This document shows positions 8,201-17,649 of a stretch of 64,000 nucleotides of DNA, piece by piece. The DNA is from Mycobacterium sp. D16Q14 (GTDB lineage Bacteria; Actinomycetota; Actinomycetes; Mycobacteriales; Mycobacteriaceae). The first letter of the stretch is position 1. Each line of letters starts with the position of its first letter. The translations under genes and the position numbers were made by a program. The notes under the pieces were generated by a model. That model had not been told where the DNA came from. It was given only the letters and a program-made list of their open reading frames with translations, and ran no database searches. The stretch lies in NCBI GenBank assembly GCA_002013415.1, contig MAEX01000005.1:62001-126000 (forward strand). The letters are read 5' to 3'.

Positions 8201-9361
8201 GTGGTAGCTCTCTCGCGGCGCTCTGATGTTCCGCCGTTCTACGTCATGGACGTGCTGACGGCGGCCGCTGCGCGCCAGCGTACGCACGGGGACGTGATCT
8301 CCCTGGCCGCCGGGCAGCCGTCGACGGGTGCTCCCGCGGTGGTTCTCGACGCGGTGCGCCAGGCGCTCGGCACGCACGTCCTCGGATACACCGAGACACT
8401 CGGACTGCCGGAGCTGCGTGACGCGATCGCTGAGTACCACCGTGAGCGTTCGGGCGTCGAGGTCCAGGCGGACGATGTCGTCGTCACCACGGGATCCTCG
8501 GGCGGATTCACGCTGCTGTTCCTCGCGGCCTTCGACGTCGGCGATACCGTCGTGATGACGCGGCCCGGATACCCCGCGTACCGTAATTGCCTTGCCGCAC
8601 TGGGCTGCCGGGTTGTCGAGATCGACTGCGGTCCGCAGACGCGATACCAGCCCACGGTCGCGATGTTGGAGGCCGTCTTACAGGAGGAAGGACGGCCACC
8701 GGCAGGTCTCGTCGTCGCCAGCCCTGCCAACCCCACCGGCACCATCATCGACGCAACCGAGCTGGAGGCGCTCGCGCTGTGGTGTGAGGCCAATGGCACC
8801 CTGCTGATATCCGATGAGATCTATCACGGACTGTCTTACTGCGACCAAAAGACCTCCAGTGCATGGGAGTTCAGCCGGGAAGCGGTGGTGATGGGCTCGG
8901 TGTCGAAGTACTTCTCAATGACGGGCTGGCGGCTGGGCTGGATGCTGGTGCCGCGCCGGTTCCTGCGGGCCGTCGATCGGCTGTCCTCCAACTTCACCAT
9001 CTGTCCGCCGGCCGTATCTCAGTACGGAGCGTTGGCGGCGTTCAGCCCCGAGGCGCGTGTCGAGCTCGACGGGCATGTGCGCCGGTACGCGGCCAACCGG
9101 ACCCTGCTCATCGACGGTCTCGCCGCAGCGGGAATCTCCAAGATCGCGCCCCCCGACGGCGCGTTCTATGCATATGCCGATATCGAGCACTTGACCGGTA
9201 ACGCCGAACAATGGTGTGCGGACCTGTTGGCGCGCACGGGGGTAGCCGTCGCGCCCGGCATCGACTTCGACACCGTGCACGGTCACCACACCGTCCGCCT
9301 GAGCTTCGCGGGAAGCCCAGATGCGATCGAGGAGGCGTTGGCGCGGCTTGGTCGGGGCTGA
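8201..9361 (+). CDS. PLP-dependent aminotransferase, class I/II
   Basis: The 386-residue product is a fold-type I aminotransferase. The PLP-binding lysine is Lys236 in SVSKYFSMTGWRLG. NPTGT at 177-181 and DEIYHG at 205-210 hold the cofactor-contacting Asn, Asp and Tyr, and the GQPSTGAP segment near 38 is typical of aspartate-aminotransferase-like enzymes. It is cytoplasmic and transfers an amino group from an amino acid to a 2-oxo acid; the pair used cannot be told. I chose the GTG at 8201 because upstream in-frame sequence is antisense to the Tat signal of the neighbouring esterase and does not look coding. Only 43 bases separate the two divergent starts. Confidence 0.88.
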   Translation: MVALSRRSDVPPFYVMDVLTAAAARQRTHGDVISLAAGQPSTGAPAVVLDAVRQALGTHVLGYTETLGLPELRDAIAEYHRERSGVEVQADDVVVTTGSSGGFTLLFLAAFDVGDTVVMTRPGYPAYRNCLAALGCRVVEIDCGPQTRYQPTVAMLEAVLQEEGRPPAGLVVASPANPTGTIIDATELEALALWCEANGTLLISDEIYHGLSYCDQKTSSAWEFSREAVVMGSVSKYFSMTGWRLGWMLVPRRFLRAVDRLSSNFTICPPAVSQYGALAAFSPEARVELDGHVRRYAANRTLLIDGLAAAGISKIAPPDGAFYAYADIEHLTGNAEQWCADLLARTGVAVAPGIDFDTVHGHHTVRLSFAGSPDAIEEALARLGRG

Positions 9362-9431
9362 TGCCGACTGCTTGCATGAGATAGCGCAAAACGCCCGTGA
9401 GGATGCGTCGCTGCTGGCAGCATGACATGAC

Positions 9432-10115
9432 GTGACACTCAGGCAGCAGGTGGAGGTGTTCCCCGACGGGAATGCCGTGCACCGTCCGCAAGCCACCCCC
9501 AAGGGGGAGCGGAGGCGGCGTGCCCTGATCACTGCTGCAGCTGATCTATTGCGAGACAATGGTATCGATGCGGTGCGGCACCGTGCCGTGGCACAGCGCG
9601 CGGGCCTGCCACTGGCGTCGACCACGTACTACTTCTCCTCACTGGAGGACCTCATCGCGCGGGCCGTCGAGCATGCGGGAGCCCACGAGCTGGAACAGAT
9701 CCAGGAAAGGCTGTCGTTGGTTCAGTACCGGCGCCGTGGAGCGTCCGCCACCGCCGAGGCGGTGGTGGAACTGTTGTTCGGCACGCCGGGCTATGGCAGC
9801 GGGGAACAGCTCGTGTCCCGGTACGAGCGTGAGCTGGCATGCAGTCGCCATCCTGAACTGCGCGAGGTGCAGCAGAGGTTGCGTGGGCAACGCGACGACG
9901 CGGTGGCCCAGGTTGTCCGCCGGTCCGGTCGTTCCATCGACAACGACCGTGTCGCGGTGCTGATTTCAACAGTCGACGGGGCGATGGTGGGTGCGCTCAC
10001 CGAGGCCGCCAGCAGTCCGCAGGCGACGGCGACGGCGATGCTGGTGGACGTCATCGACGTGCTTGCTCCCCTGGAAGCCGAACAGCTGGCCGAGTCGATT
10101 TCCTTCCCCCCATAG
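9432..10115 (+). CDS. TetR-family transcriptional regulator
   Basis: The 227-residue product carries a TetR HTH at about residues 25-72: an ERRRRALITAAADLL helix, the recognition region HRAVAQRAGLPLASTTYYF, and the SLEDLI start of helix 4. The C-terminal helical domain is of the type seen in mycobacterial regulators near purB (Rv0775-like by synteny, from memory). The start is a GTG at 9432. The gene lies 70 bases after the aminotransferase and 9 bases before purB, but purB seems to have its own leaderless promoter overlapping this gene's stop codon. Target and ligand unknown. Confidence 0.86.
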   Translation: MTLRQQVEVFPDGNAVHRPQATPKGERRRRALITAAADLLRDNGIDAVRHRAVAQRAGLPLASTTYYFSSLEDLIARAVEHAGAHELEQIQERLSLVQYRRRGASATAEAVVELLFGTPGYGSGEQLVSRYERELACSRHPELREVQQRLRGQRDDAVAQVVRRSGRSIDNDRVAVLISTVDGAMVGALTEAASSPQATATAMLVDVIDVLAPLEAEQLAESISFPP

Positions 10116-10118
10116 ACT
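10113..10118 (+). promoter_or_regulatory. -10 box of purB, leaderless geometry
   Basis: TAGACT, which includes the stop codon of the tetR gene, ends 6 bases before the purB GTG at 10125. No Shine-Dalgarno sequence precedes purB. Transcription should begin at the start codon. Confidence 0.5.
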
Positions 10119-10124
10119 CTAGTT

Positions 10125-11543
10125 GTGCAAATCCCTAACGTTCTGGCATCCCGGTACGCGAGCGACGCCATGGTTGCGCTCTGGTCGCCGCAGTCAAAGG
10201 TGGTGCTGGAGCGCCAGTTGTGGATCGCTGTGCTGCGCGCACAACGCGATCTCGGCATCGATGTTCCCGACGGCGTCATCGAGGATTACGAGCGGGTGGT
10301 CGAGAACGTCGACCTGGATTCGATCGCCGCGCGCGAACGTGTCACCCGCCACGATGTGAAGGCGCGTATCGAGGAGTTCAACGCGCTCGCCGGGCATGAG
10401 CACATCCACAAGGGCATGACGAGCCGCGACCTCACCGAAAATGTGGAGCAGCTGCAGATCCGCCGGTCGCTGGAGTACGTCCACGCGCATGGCGTCGCTG
10501 TGGTGGCGCGGCTCGCGCGTCACGCCGTGGAGTACCGGGACGTGGTGATGGCCGGGCGCAGTCACAATGTGGCTGCACAGGCAACCACCTTGGGTAAGCG
10601 GTTCGCGTCGGCGGCCGACGAGACGCTGATCGCGTTGACTCGGTTGCGGGAGCTTTTGGACCGGTACCCGCTGCGCGGGATCAAGGGTCCGATGGGCACC
10701 GGGCAGGACATGCTCGACCTGTTCGACGGAGATGTGGTCAAGCTGGCCGAGCTGGAGGACCGTGTCGCAGGATTCCTGGGCTTCTCCAGCACCCTGACCA
10801 GTGTTGGTCAGGTGTATCCGCGCTCGCTGGACCACGATGTGGTGTCCGCGCTCGTTCAGCTCGGCGCCGGCCCATCCTCGCTGGCGCACACGATTCGCCT
10901 GATGGCGGGGCACGAGCTGGTCACCGAAGGTTTCGCACCTGGGCAGGTGGGCAGTTCGGCGATGCCCCACAAGATGAATACCCGCAGCTGCGAGCGCGTC
11001 AACGGCCTGCAGGTGATTTTGCGCGGATATGGCTCCATGGTCGCGGAACTGGCTGGGGCGCAATGGAATGAAGGTGACGTGTTCTGTTCGGTGGTGCGAC
11101 GTGTCGCGCTGCCCGATGCGTTCTTCGCCATCGACGGGATGATCGAGACCTTCCTGACGGTGCTCGACGAGTTTGGTGCCTATCCGGCGGTGATCGACCG
11201 GGAGCTGCGTCGCTACCTGCCGTTCCTGGCGACAACCAAGGTGTTGATGGCTGCGGTGCGTGCTGGGGTCGGCCGCGAGGAAGCCCACGAGGTCATTAAG
11301 GAGCATGCCGTCGCGACGGCACTCGCCATGCGCGAAAAGGGCGCTGAGCCAGACCTTTTGGGCTTGCTCGCCGCAGATCCCCGGCTACCGCTGGACGCGT
11401 CGGTGCTCGAGGCCGCGCTGGCGGACCGGGCGTCGTTCACCGGTGCCGCCGCCGATCAGGTCGATCGAGTGGCGGCCACGGTCGCGGCACTTGTCGACAC
11501 CTACCCCGAGGCCGCTGCCTACAACCCGGGCGCCATCCTGTAG
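10125..11543 (+). CDS. purB: Adenylosuccinate lyase
   Basis: PurB cleaves fumarate from SAICAR and from adenylosuccinate, serving both IMP and AMP synthesis. The 472-residue product is a fumarase/aspartase-superfamily protein. The signature GSSAMPHKMN at residues 276-285 supplies the flexible-loop catalytic Ser, and RSHNVAAQ near 145-152 and the HKGMTSRDLTEN segment near 95 are conserved active-site regions. Length is normal for the bacterial enzyme. In M. tuberculosis the gene is followed by cyp126 (from memory); here there is no P450, only a short gap before a convergent membrane-protein gene. Confidence 0.97.
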   Translation: MQIPNVLASRYASDAMVALWSPQSKVVLERQLWIAVLRAQRDLGIDVPDGVIEDYERVVENVDLDSIAARERVTRHDVKARIEEFNALAGHEHIHKGMTSRDLTENVEQLQIRRSLEYVHAHGVAVVARLARHAVEYRDVVMAGRSHNVAAQATTLGKRFASAADETLIALTRLRELLDRYPLRGIKGPMGTGQDMLDLFDGDVVKLAELEDRVAGFLGFSSTLTSVGQVYPRSLDHDVVSALVQLGAGPSSLAHTIRLMAGHELVTEGFAPGQVGSSAMPHKMNTRSCERVNGLQVILRGYGSMVAELAGAQWNEGDVFCSVVRRVALPDAFFAIDGMIETFLTVLDEFGAYPAVIDRELRRYLPFLATTKVLMAAVRAGVGREEAHEVIKEHAVATALAMREKGAEPDLLGLLAADPRLPLDASVLEAALADRASFTGAAADQVDRVAATVAALVDTYPEAAAYNPGAIL

Positions 11544-11640
11544 CTCATGGGCGGCGTGAGGCGCCGGTGGGTTCCCGCACGCGGAAACCTTTGAGGTGCT
11601 GAGTGATCCGGTGATGTACTCGTCCCTACCCGCCGACACG

Positions 11641-11654
11641 CCGCCTCGTGGCGG
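11641..11654. terminator. Short GC hairpin between convergent purB and membrane-protein genes
   Basis: CCGCC (11641-11645), loop TCGT, GGCGG (11650-11654). It is the best stem-loop in the 152-base gap 11544-11695, which otherwise shows nothing coding. No U-tract follows, which is usual for mycobacteria. Function is inferred from location. Confidence 0.35.
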
Positions 11655-11695
11655 GTTCGTATCGCACATCTTGACCACGAGCGGGCGTGTCGAAA

Positions 11696-12322
11696 TTAGG
11701 GGGCGCGCCATTCCTTGGGGGTGCTGATGCCCGCGGCCTTCAATTCGATGGCGGCCAGGCCGCGTATCGACGCGGTGTCCTGGGCGCGCCACGCGGCCAC
11801 GGGATCAGCGGTGACCACCGCCAGCTTCTTCAGCGGCCGGTTGGCCAGGGCCCGCAGGGCCAGCAGTTGTTCACCGGCCGGGGTGCCCGCGAGTTGTACG
11901 GCCACCAGCTTGCGGCGAAAGAACCTGATCCGCAAAAAGATCCACGGCCCCGCGAAGGCAAGGATGGGCGGCGCGGCGACGGCGATCGCCAAAACGACCG
12001 CCAACCAGGTCGCCGTGGTGTCCAGGTTGTGGCCCGCCCCCGCCAGATCGGCGGCCGCCTCGCTGGCCGCGCGCAGCGGTCCACCTACCTTGTCGCCCAC
12101 CAGCGGAATTCTGTGTGCGCTGTCGCCAGCGGAGTTCAGGTTGTCGGAAATGCCGTCGGCGCCGTCCTTCACCTGCCGGCCTATTTCGGCGATCGTCGCC
12201 ACCGCGGCGTGCACAGCAAGCCCGACGAACACCCAGATCGTGGTCCAGATCGCGACCGCTACATCGCTGAATAGCTGGCCGAGCAACCGTCCCGGTCGGG
12301 TCGAGTAGGGCAGGAATCGCAT
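11696..12322 (-). CDS. Conserved two-helix membrane protein (Rv0779c-like)
   Basis: The 208-residue product has a hydrophobic segment at about residues 18-42 (FSDVAVAIWTTIWVFVGLAV), a long polar helical linker, and a second strong segment (WLAVVLAIAVAAPPILAFAG) near 105-125. A basic cytoplasmic tail ends in KEWRAP. This fits a bitopic hairpin membrane protein of unknown function conserved beside purC in mycobacteria. The ATG at 12322 sits only 18 bases from the divergent purC start, so the two promoters must overlap each other's coding sequence. No enzymatic motif is visible. Confidence 0.78.
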   Translation of the reverse strand: MRFLPYSTRPGRLLGQLFSDVAVAIWTTIWVFVGLAVHAAVATIAEIGRQVKDGADGISDNLNSAGDSAHRIPLVGDKVGGPLRAASEAAADLAGAGHNLDTTATWLAVVLAIAVAAPPILAFAGPWIFLRIRFFRRKLVAVQLAGTPAGEQLLALRALANRPLKKLAVVTADPVAAWRAQDTASIRGLAAIELKAAGISTPKEWRAP

Positions 12323-12328
12323 GAATCG

Positions 12329-12334
12329 TAGGAT
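12329..12334 (+). promoter_or_regulatory. -10 box of purC, leaderless geometry
   Basis: TAGGAT ends 6 bases before the purC ATG at 12341. The matching -35 region would fall inside the divergent gene's first codons. No ribosome-binding site fits in the gap, so a leaderless transcript is likely. Confidence 0.5.
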
Positions 12335-12340
12335 GGCACG

Positions 12341-13234
12341 ATGCGTCCTCCGCTGTCCGATTACCAGCATGTGGCCAGCGGAAAGGTCCGTGAGCTGTAC
12401 CGAGTCGACGACGAGCACCTGCTGTTCGTCGCCACCGACCGTATTTCCGCATTCGATTTCATCCTGGATACGCCGATACCCGACAAGGGGCGCATCCTCA
12501 CGGCGATGAGCGTGTTCTTCTTCGGGCTGCTGACCGTGCCGAATCATTTGGCCGGCCCGCCCGACGATCCGCGCATCCCCGAGGAGGTGCTGGGCCGGGC
12601 ACTGCTGGTGCGGCGGCTCGACATGCTTCCCGTGGAGTGTGTGGCTCGCGGATACCTGACCGGATCCGGGCTGCTGGATTATCAGCGCACCGGCGCGGTG
12701 TGCGGCCACGTGTTGCCGCAGGGTCTGGGTGAAGCCAGTCGGCTGGATCCGCCGTTGTTCACTCCGGCGACGAAGGCCGATATCGGCGAGCACGATATGA
12801 ATGTCGACTTCGCCGCGGTGGTGGACCTTGTCGGTGGGGTGCGCGCCAACCAACTGCGCGATGAGACCATCAAGATCTACACCCGGGCGGCGGCGCACGC
12901 CCTGCACAAGGGAATCATTCTTGCCGACACCAAGTTCGAATTCGGCGTTGATGTCGAAGGCACCCTGGTGCTGGCCGACGAGGTGTTCACTCCGGACTCG
13001 TCCCGGTACTGGGATGCCGCCAATTATCAGGCCGGTGCGGTGCAGGACAGCTTCGACAAGCAATTCGTGCGCAACTGGCTCACCGGGCCCGAATCGGGAT
13101 GGGATCGCGCGTCGGATACCCCGCCGCCGCCCCTGCCGGAGGCGGTGGCCGTGGCCACCCGTGAGCGGTATATCGAGGCGTATGAACGTATTTCGGGTCT
13201 GAGCTTCGCTGATTGGATCGGCAAGTCGGCGTGA
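12341..13234 (+). CDS. purC: Phosphoribosylaminoimidazole-succinocarboxamide synthase
   Basis: PurC joins aspartate to CAIR with ATP to give SAICAR. The 297-residue product starts with the conserved SGKVRELY and [10 protein letters not shown] segments that bind ATP and CAIR, followed by the [13 protein letters not shown] motif and, later, LADTKFEFG with metal-binding residues. Length is normal for the monofunctional actinobacterial enzyme. Its stop codon overlaps the GTG start of ptrB by 4 bases (GTGA), so peptidase synthesis is translationally coupled to purine synthesis, as in other mycobacteria. Confidence 0.97.
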   Translation: MRPPLSDYQHVASGKVRELYRVDDEHLLFVATDRISAFDFILDTPIPDKGRILTAMSVFFFGLLTVPNHLAGPPDDPRIPEEVLGRALLVRRLDMLPVECVARGYLTGSGLLDYQRTGAVCGHVLPQGLGEASRLDPPLFTPATKADIGEHDMNVDFAAVVDLVGGVRANQLRDETIKIYTRAAAHALHKGIILADTKFEFGVDVEGTLVLADEVFTPDSSRYWDAANYQAGAVQDSFDKQFVRNWLTGPESGWDRASDTPPPPLPEAVAVATRERYIEAYERISGLSFADWIGKSA

Positions 13235-15372
13235 GCGGGCCCGTACGCCCGCCCACCGCGAATCGCATCGACACTCTCCGTGAGTACCACGGGGATACCT
13301 TCGTCGACCCCTACGAATGGCTGCGTGAGAAGGAAAGTCCCGCCGTCATCGCGCACCTGGAGGCCGAGAACGCCTACGTCGATGACCAGCTCGGACACTT
13401 GGAAGCGCTGCGCAACAGCATCTTCGGTGAGATCAAGTCCCGGACCAAGGAGACCGACCTCTCGATTCCCACACGGATGGGGCAGTGGTGGTACTACGCC
13501 CGCAGCTTCGAAGGCAAGCAGTACGGCACGCATTGCCGTTGTCCGATAGGCGAATCCTCCGGGATTGAAAGCTGGGCGCCACCGGTACTGGATCACGATG
13601 TTCCGGGGGAACAGATCCTGCTCGACGGGAACGTGGAAGCGGAGGGCCACGGCTTCTTCTCCCTCGGCGCCGCGACCGTCAGTCCAGACGGGAACACTCT
13701 GGCCTACTCGGTCGACGTTGTCGGCCACGAGATGTACACCCTGCGGTTCAAAGATTTGCGGACCGGCGAGATGTACCCGGACGAAATCACCGACATCGGT
13801 GCGGGCGCCACCTGGGCGATGGACAGCCGCACCTTGTACTACCCCGTGATCGATGAAGCGTTCCGGCCCTATGCCATTCGCCGGTACACGCTGGGCAGTG
13901 GTGCAGAACCTGTCGAAGTCTTCTCCGAGCCGGACGAGCGTTTCTGGATCGGGGTGGGTCGCACCCGCAGCGATCGCTTCGTCGCCATCAGTGTGCACTC
14001 GTCGGTAACCTCCGAGATTTTGATCGGTGACGCCCGCGATCCCGCCACGACCTTCTCGCCAATCTGGCTGCGTCGCACTGGTGTCGAATACACCGTCGAT
14101 CACATTGTGGTCGACGGCGAGGATCGGCTCTTGATCCTGCACAACGACGGCGCCGTGAACTTCGCTCTCGCGGACCTGCCGTTCGCCGCCGTTGCCGACG
14201 GCCCGGTTGATCCGGCGCTGGCACGCACCCTGATCGCCCATCGCGAGGATGTGCGGCTGGACGGTGTGGAAGCCTTCGCCGAGCGGTTTGTGGTCGGCTA
14301 TCGACGAGAGGCGTTGCCGCGCATCCAGGTATGGCCTATCAGTGCCGCCGGATACGGCGCACCGCAGGAGGTGGAGTTCGACTCGGAGCTCATGCTGTCC
14401 GGGTTGGGCGACAATCCCGAATGGAACTCGCCGCTGCTGCGTGTCGGTTGTACGTCCTTCATCACGCCGACTCGGGTCTACGACCTCGACGTTCACACCG
14501 GGGAACGCACCCTGCTCAAGGAACAACCCGTCCTCGGCGGCTACCGCCGGGACGACTATGTGGAACGCCGCGAATGGGCGCTCGCCGAAGACGGCACCCG
14601 GATACCGCTGTCGGTGGTCCACCGCAAGGACACCTCCGAACCGGCGCCGACCCTCCTGTACGGGTATGGCGCATATGAGATGTGCGAAGACCCGCAGTTC
14701 AGCATCGGACGACTCTCGCTACTGGACAGGGGAGTGGTGTTCGTCATCGCCCATGTGCGCGGCGGCGGCGAGATGGGCCGCCTCTGGTACGAGGACGGCA
14801 AGATGTTGCACAAGAAGCACAGCTTCACCGACTTCGTTGCGGCAGCAAGGCATCTCGTTGACGCCGGGATTGCGTTGCCCGATCGGCTCGCGGCCTGGGG
14901 AGGTAGCGCGGGTGGCCTGTTGGTGGGTGCCGCGGTGAACCTGGCGCCGGACTTGTTCGCCGGGGTGCTGGCACAGGTGCCCTTTGTGGACCCCGTCACC
15001 ACCATCTGCGATCCGTCGCTGCCGCTTACCGTCACGGAGTGGGATGAATGGGGAAATCCCTTGGAAGACAAGGACGTCTACGACTACATCAAGTCGTACT
15101 CGCCCTACGAGAACATCCGTGCCACCGCGTACCCAACCATTCTCGCGATGACCTCTCTGCATGATTCTCGAGTGCTGTATGTGGAACCCGCCAAATGGGT
15201 TGCCGAGCTGCGACATACGACTACCGGTGATCGCCCCATCCTGATGCGTACCGAGATGACGGCCGGGCACGGCGGCATCAGCGGGCGTTATGAGCGCTGG
15301 AAGGAAACCGCATTCCAGCTGGCCTGGCTGCTCGATGTTCTTGGGGTCAAGGAGGAGAAGTCGGATGTCTGA
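13231..15372 (+). CDS. ptrB: Prolyl oligopeptidase family serine peptidase (protease II, oligopeptidase B)
   Basis: The 713-residue S9A peptidase has an N-terminal beta-propeller (about residues 75-420) and a C-terminal alpha/beta-hydrolase domain. The catalytic triad is Ser559 in GGSAGG, Asp645 in LHDSRV and His680 in GHGGISGRY. The SGRYERW tail and the EMG segment match oligopeptidase B more than prolyl oligopeptidase, so it should cut short peptides after basic residues in the cytoplasm. I take the GTG at 13231, overlapping the purC stop, as the start. From memory M. tuberculosis carries this gene in two pieces (ptrBa and ptrBb); here it is uninterrupted. Confidence 0.92.
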   Translation: MSGPVRPPTANRIDTLREYHGDTFVDPYEWLREKESPAVIAHLEAENAYVDDQLGHLEALRNSIFGEIKSRTKETDLSIPTRMGQWWYYARSFEGKQYGTHCRCPIGESSGIESWAPPVLDHDVPGEQILLDGNVEAEGHGFFSLGAATVSPDGNTLAYSVDVVGHEMYTLRFKDLRTGEMYPDEITDIGAGATWAMDSRTLYYPVIDEAFRPYAIRRYTLGSGAEPVEVFSEPDERFWIGVGRTRSDRFVAISVHSSVTSEILIGDARDPATTFSPIWLRRTGVEYTVDHIVVDGEDRLLILHNDGAVNFALADLPFAAVADGPVDPALARTLIAHREDVRLDGVEAFAERFVVGYRREALPRIQVWPISAAGYGAPQEVEFDSELMLSGLGDNPEWNSPLLRVGCTSFITPTRVYDLDVHTGERTLLKEQPVLGGYRRDDYVERREWALAEDGTRIPLSVVHRKDTSEPAPTLLYGYGAYEMCEDPQFSIGRLSLLDRGVVFVIAHVRGGGEMGRLWYEDGKMLHKKHSFTDFVAAARHLVDAGIALPDRLAAWGGSAGGLLVGAAVNLAPDLFAGVLAQVPFVDPVTTICDPSLPLTVTEWDEWGNPLEDKDVYDYIKSYSPYENIRATAYPTILAMTSLHDSRVLYVEPAKWVAELRHTTTGDRPILMRTEMTAGHGGISGRYERWKETAFQLAWLLDVLGVKEEKSDV

Positions 15373-16186
15373 CGAGGTTGTCGTCGTCACCGGTGCCGGT
15401 GGGATGGGCAAGGTCATTGCCCGCCGTCAGGGCATCGGAAAGACCCTGCTGATCGCCGACTACAACGAGGACGCGCTGCAGGCTGTCGTCGACGAACTGA
15501 AGGCCGATGGGCACAACGTCATTGGCCACCGCGTCGATGTCTCCTCGCGCGAGTCGGTCTCTGGGCTCGCTGCGGCCGCCGCGGAGTTGGGGCGAGTCAC
15601 CCAGCTGGCGCACACCGCGGGTCTCTCGCCGGCGCAGGCTCCGGCACCGGCCATCCTCGCCGTCGATCTGGTCGGAGTGGCCCTGATTCTGGAGGAATTC
15701 GGCAAGATCGTTTCCTCCGGTGGTGCGGGCGTGGTGATCGCCAGCATGGCCGGTCACATGCCCATGGAGCTCTCCGCCGAACAGGAGCGGGAGCTCGCGA
15801 CCACCGGCGCCGAGGATCTCCTGGCGTTACCGTACGTCGAGAGCATTGAGTACCCCGCAGTGGCGTACCAGTTATCCAAGCGCACCAACCACATTCGCGT
15901 TCGATCCGTGGCCCGGCAGTGGGGTGCGCGCGGGGCTCGCATCAACTCAATCAGCCCTGGGGTGGTGTCCACCAAGATGGGACATCAGGAGCTCGCCTCG
16001 GAGACCGGCGCGATCACGAAGGCCATGATCGACGGGTCGGCGAGTGGCCGGATCGGCGCGTCCGACGATATCGCCGCGGCAACGGCATTCCTGCTCGGAC
16101 CCGAGTCGTCGTACATCACCGGGACCGATCTGTTGGTCGACGGGGGAGTCATCGCCGCGGTGCGTTCGGGTCAGCTGTTCAGCTGA
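15365..16186 (+). CDS. Short-chain dehydrogenase/reductase
   Basis: The 273-residue SDR starts with the nucleotide-binding motif TGAGGMGKVI, a variant of TGxxxGxG in which the third glycine position is shifted. An acidic residue at the end of beta-2 (IADYN) suggests NAD rather than NADP. DVSSRES marks beta-4 onward, and the catalytic Tyr-Xaa3-Lys is present as YQLSK. The end (GTDLLVDGG) is typical of classical SDRs. The VVIASMAGHM segment provides the catalytic Ser. It is the third gene of the purC-ptrB-SDR operon, overlapping ptrB by 8 bases, and ends 8 bases inside the convergent sugar-porter gene. Substrate unknown. Confidence 0.87.
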   Translation: MSDEVVVVTGAGGMGKVIARRQGIGKTLLIADYNEDALQAVVDELKADGHNVIGHRVDVSSRESVSGLAAAAAELGRVTQLAHTAGLSPAQAPAPAILAVDLVGVALILEEFGKIVSSGGAGVVIASMAGHMPMELSAEQERELATTGAEDLLALPYVESIEYPAVAYQLSKRTNHIRVRSVARQWGARGARINSISPGVVSTKMGHQELASETGAITKAMIDGSASGRIGASDDIAAATAFLLGPESSYITGTDLLVDGGVIAAVRSGQLFS

Positions 16187-17582
16187 TCACCGAATCCATA
16201 TCCTCCAACGTTCGGCCCTTGGTCTCCTTCACCCAGCGCGCCACGAACAGGAAGGACAGCACCGCGCAGATCGCGTAGAACCCGTAGGCGATTCCCAGCG
16301 CGTCACGTAGCGCGGGGAAGGTGACGGTGACCAGCCAGTTGGCGGCCCAGTTCCCCGCCGTCGCCACTCCCATGGCCGCGGCCCGGATTCTGTTGGGGAA
16401 GATCTCCCCGAGCAGCACCCAGACCACCGGGCCCCAGGACATTCCGAATGCCACGACAAACAGATTCGCGGCCACCAGGGCAACGGGTCCTGCGACGGGG
16501 CCCAGGTGTGGTTTCCCGTCCACGATGGAGGCCGTACTGAAGACGATCGACATGGTGCTGAGCGTCAGGGCCATTCCGGCCGAACCAATGAGCAGCAGGG
16601 GTTTGCGGCCCACCCGGTCGATCAGGGCGATGGCCACCAGCGTGGTGGCGATATTCGTGATCGAGGTGATGACGGTGATCGTGAAGGACGAAGTCTCGCC
16701 GAACCCGACGGCCTGCCACAGCACATTCGAGTAGTAGAAGATCACGTTGATGCCGACCAACTGCTGAAACACCGCCAGCGCCACGCCCACCCACACGATG
16801 GCGTACAAACCGCCGGTGGGCCTGCGCAGGTCGCGCCACGAGGGCACGATGCTCTGATCGAGTGTCTCTTGTATCCGGGTGATCGTGATGTCCAGGTTCT
16901 TCTCTCCGAGCAACCTCGTCAACACCGTGCGTGCCTCGGGAATTCGATGAGTGGCAACGAGATAACGTGGCGACTCGGGGATGGTGAACGCCAGAGCGCC
17001 GTAGATGAGCGCCGGTAGTGCCATCGCGAGGAACATCCAGCGCCACGCCGGCAGTCCCAGCCACAGTTCACTGCGCGCGCCGCCGGCCAGATGTGCCAAC
17101 AGCCAATCGATGGTGAGGGACAAGAAGATTCCGGTGACTATCGCCAGCTGCTGCAGAGAGCCCAACCGGCCTCGGATATTCGACGGAGACGTTTCGGCGA
17201 TGTACGCCGGTGCTATCAGCGAAGCGACGCCCACCCCGACCCCGCCGATTACGCGAAAGATGACAAGCAGCTCGATGTTCGTCGACAGTCCGGCTCCGAC
17301 CGCGCTCAGCAGGAAGAGGGCAGCCGCGATCTTCATGACCGCTACCCGACCGATCCTGTCGGCAACGCGTCCGGCCGTCATGGCACCGAGCGCGGCCCCG
17401 AGAAGCGCGGAGGCGACCGCGAATCCCAGCTCGGCGTCCCGGATGGCGAACTCGTCCTGGATGGCCTGTACGGCACCGTTGATGACCGCGCTGTCGTACC
17501 CGAAGAGCAGTCCTCCCAACGCCGCCACCGACGCGATCCGCAGCGCACTGCGACCTGAGGAGAATTCGTTCTCCTCGCTCAT
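16179..17582 (-). CDS. MFS sugar porter (xylose/glucose:H+ symporter type)
   Basis: The 467-residue protein has twelve predicted transmembrane helices and the motifs of the sugar porter subfamily: GGLLFGYDSAVINGA in helix 1, GRVADRIGR after helix 2, PESPRYLV before the central loop, DRVGRKPLLL after helix 8, and the C-terminal VKETKGRTLEDM. The QQLVGIN stretch in helix 7 matches sugar-binding residues of XylE/GLUT-like transporters. It should import a hexose or pentose with protons across the inner membrane. The ATG at 17582 was chosen because it starts directly before helix 1. It is divergent from the thiol-peroxidase gene. Confidence 0.88.
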   Translation of the reverse strand: MSEENEFSSGRSALRIASVAALGGLLFGYDSAVINGAVQAIQDEFAIRDAELGFAVASALLGAALGAMTAGRVADRIGRVAVMKIAAALFLLSAVGAGLSTNIELLVIFRVIGGVGVGVASLIAPAYIAETSPSNIRGRLGSLQQLAIVTGIFLSLTIDWLLAHLAGGARSELWLGLPAWRWMFLAMALPALIYGALAFTIPESPRYLVATHRIPEARTVLTRLLGEKNLDITITRIQETLDQSIVPSWRDLRRPTGGLYAIVWVGVALAVFQQLVGINVIFYYSNVLWQAVGFGETSSFTITVITSITNIATTLVAIALIDRVGRKPLLLIGSAGMALTLSTMSIVFSTASIVDGKPHLGPVAGPVALVAANLFVVAFGMSWGPVVWVLLGEIFPNRIRAAAMGVATAGNWAANWLVTVTFPALRDALGIAYGFYAICAVLSFLFVARWVKETKGRTLEDMDSVIS

Positions 17583-17591
17583 ATGACCTCC

Positions 17592-17603
17592 CGCAACGTT
17601 GCG
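17592..17603. promoter_or_regulatory. Perfect 12-bp palindrome in the sugar-porter/peroxidase divergent promoter
   Basis: CGCAACGTTGCG is a perfect palindrome, 10 bases upstream of the porter ATG on the minus strand and 47 bases upstream of the peroxidase ATG. No regulator gene is adjacent. It is a candidate operator for either gene. Confidence 0.45.
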
Positions 17604-17649
17604 TAATGTGCGAACAGTCAACCATCGCAACACCGGTAACGTGGTCAGC

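Noticed and set aside
10194..11306. 370-codon frame antisense to purB
   Set aside because: Shadow of a complete purB with the signature sequence.
11696..13063. 455-codon minus-strand frame running through purC
   Set aside because: Only the part below 12322 looks like a protein (two membrane helices). The rest is the purC shadow.
13027..14622. 531-codon frame antisense to purC/ptrB
   Set aside because: No recognisable motif. The sense strand encodes an intact oligopeptidase with its triad.
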